Source: Lagopus muta (taxonomy: Eukaryota; Chordata; Aves; Galliformes; Phasianidae). From it: a stretch of DNA of 64,000 bases. Position numbers and translations under genes: made by a program. Each line of letters starts with the position of its first letter. Within the stretch, counting starts at the first letter, position 1. Positions 62,501-64,000 of this stretch are shown in pieces. The notes beneath the pieces were generated by a model. That model was not told the DNA's origin. It made no database searches and worked only from the letters and a program-made list of their open reading frames with translations. The stretch spans positions 57,929,634-57,993,633 of the forward strand of contig NC_064435.1 in the NCBI RefSeq assembly GCF_023343835.1. The letters are read 5' to 3'.

Positions 62501-64000
62501 ATGACCAACTTGTAGCAGAACTTACCAACACTTGTACTTAGCATTTATTTTTAAAATTGGAAAGAAGATATGCATTCTCATTCTGTACATCCTAGGCTCA
62601 AAATCTGGTGAACAGCTCATAGATTTCACCAGCTTCTATCAGAAAACAATACAATCTGTTGGGATTTCTTTACAGAATATTTTAAAGAGTGCTTCATTCT
62701 AGAATAAATCTCAAGTTTTGAGCAGAATTTGTTCTCTCAGCAAAATGTCACAGCAGCACTGAGCAGTGCTGTTAGCCCAAGTCATCTCAACAAAAATTCA
62801 AGCGCAGACCATTTGCTGGCATATGGCTTGCAGGATCTCAGAGACAGGATATATCCTATCAGCTTGTTCTCAGTAAAGAAGGGCTTTTGCCTTTTTAAAA
62901 ATGTTGGGGAAGTGTCTGAGAGCATAAGCAGCACACCACTAGTAGTATAGATTGTTTACACCTGGAGGTTTAAACTCCTGAACGTAAGGCAGGCAGGAAA
63001 AAAATTGATTGGAAGGAACAAGCAGCAGGCAGGTAATGCATTTGTAAAAAAATCTATCTTAACATGTAAAAAATTTTAAACATGTATGCTGCAGCCTATT
63101 CCACTAATACTAGGGATATGAGAGCAGACGAGGTTGTATTCCCTGACTGCCAAACTAATTGGATTTGAGATCAGAACAGGAAGGTAATATATAAACTCTG
63201 ACTTTTCTCCTCTGAAAGAAATTATGGCAACCAGCAATCCCATTGTGCTTTGTTGCTGCATAATTGTTAAAGAAATGCTTTCCAGTGCCCTGTGAGAGGG
63301 GGTACTATCTCGAAAGCTCAAAGGGATTGTTCATTTGATCACTAAGCATAGTGTTATTCTAAACACTCATGCACTCAGAGAATGCCTCTATTCTCATGTT
63401 CCCCTTGGAGTTGAGATCATCTGAGATATGCCAGCTATCAAACATAAAGGCTGAGGTAGAACTGCTGGCAGAACGGCTTAAGGAAAGGCTTCTTGTAGAC
63501 CTGGAATCCATACTCTGCATTTTCTGATGACAGATGTGTTCACAGACCAGTGGGCTATCTTAGAAGGCGTATGTGCACAAGTGAGTTCATCGTTATGTAT
63601 TTCATGTTTGACAGTCTGTTCTTCAAGTCAGGTCTAGTGATGGATTGTAATGCTTTCTGAATCATTTCATTAAAAATATTGCTATTCACCAGTAATTTCA
63701 AAAAGTGTTTGCCACTTATTTATACATACACTACTGAAAAAAAAAAAACAACCAACCAACACCTCTGATTTGTGTCACTTCAACACAAGTAGCATATAGG
63801 AAAGAACTCTAATCAGTACTGCCATGTACTAAAGCCGACACAGAACTGGCAGTTTATAGTTTATATCCAAGAGAGACAAAGATATTCTCCAAGCATTTTC
63901 ACTGTGTACATTTTTACCATCTGAATTACACAAAACAGATACAACAATAAATTAAATAGGTGTATCTGCAGTAAGTGAAATGGACATAAACACAGCTTGA

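Larger units (their letters stand above)
40890..64000 (-). other. MBP: Golli-MBP upstream intron (to the end of the window)
   Basis: About 23 kb of AT-rich sequence without a recognised exon. CR1 fragments are at 43783-44030, 48424-48490, 49985-50035, 52570-52770 and 56332-56520. There are a CA/CAAA-rich microsatellite at 44956-45020, small tandem repeats near 53340 and 53880, and homopolymers near 55440 and 60495. ORFs of up to 176 codons are present but not recognised. The remaining Golli exons are expected further upstream. Confidence 0.6.

Noticed and set aside
41000..64000. Search for the first Golli exons (MGNH-type start)
   Set aside because: No minus-strand frame with the expected peptide, phase and donor was found, so they are assumed to lie beyond the window.
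1..64000. tRNA, rRNA, snRNA, CRISPR or prokaryotic features
   Set aside because: None was seen. The composition, splice signals and repeats are those of a bird nuclear genome.

Overview
The window is bird genomic DNA, most likely chicken or a close galliform. It carries many CR1 LINE fragments, including the typical bird CR1 3' tail ending in ATTCTATG-type repeats. It also holds long AT-rich introns, and its myelin basic protein exons agree with the chicken protein as I remember it. There are no bacterial-style operons, CRISPR arrays or phage genes. Two multi-exon vertebrate genes explain all the coding sequence I can support. They lie tail to tail, as ZNF236 and MBP do on human chromosome 18q23.

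Left part (1 to about 22.8 kb, + strand): the last ten coding exons of a large C2H2 zinc-finger gene, called ZNF236. They encode the C-terminal ~558 residues. First comes a long Ser/Thr/Gln-rich stretch with a recurring TLTI-like motif, then five C2H2 fingers, a short acidic tail and a stop at 19950-19952. Splice phases match at every junction. The 3' UTR is AT-rich, has a short tandem duplication carrying UGCAUG motifs, and probably ends at a poly(A) signal near 22,780.

Middle and right part (about 23.4 kb to 64 kb, - strand): MBP. Six exons (25145-25201, 26193-26315, 27255-27287, 27799-27834, 28421-28525, 40459-40629) assemble into a classic MBP of 174 codons including Met. The most upstream exon extends in frame to 40889 as the Golli-specific coding segment, so one exon serves as coding sequence for Golli-MBP and as promoter/5' UTR for classic myelin MBP. 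Reading through its splice donor adds VSSEE and a stop, the ending I recall for a human Golli isoform. The stop codon overlaps an AATAAA. The earlier Golli exons were not found and probably lie beyond 64 kb; 40890-64000 is then one long Golli intron.

The rest is intron and intergenic sequence with CR1 fragments, homopolymer tracts and small microsatellites. One CR1 copy in a ZNF236 intron (about 7.8-9.55 kb) still shows degraded endonuclease and reverse-transcriptase segments and seems to be interrupted by a second CR1 tail. I saw no convincing new multi-gene system. The points most worth following up are the dual-use Golli/MBP exon with its read-through terminus, the TLTI repeats in ZNF236, the closely spaced convergent 3' ends, and a few unexplained ORFs.
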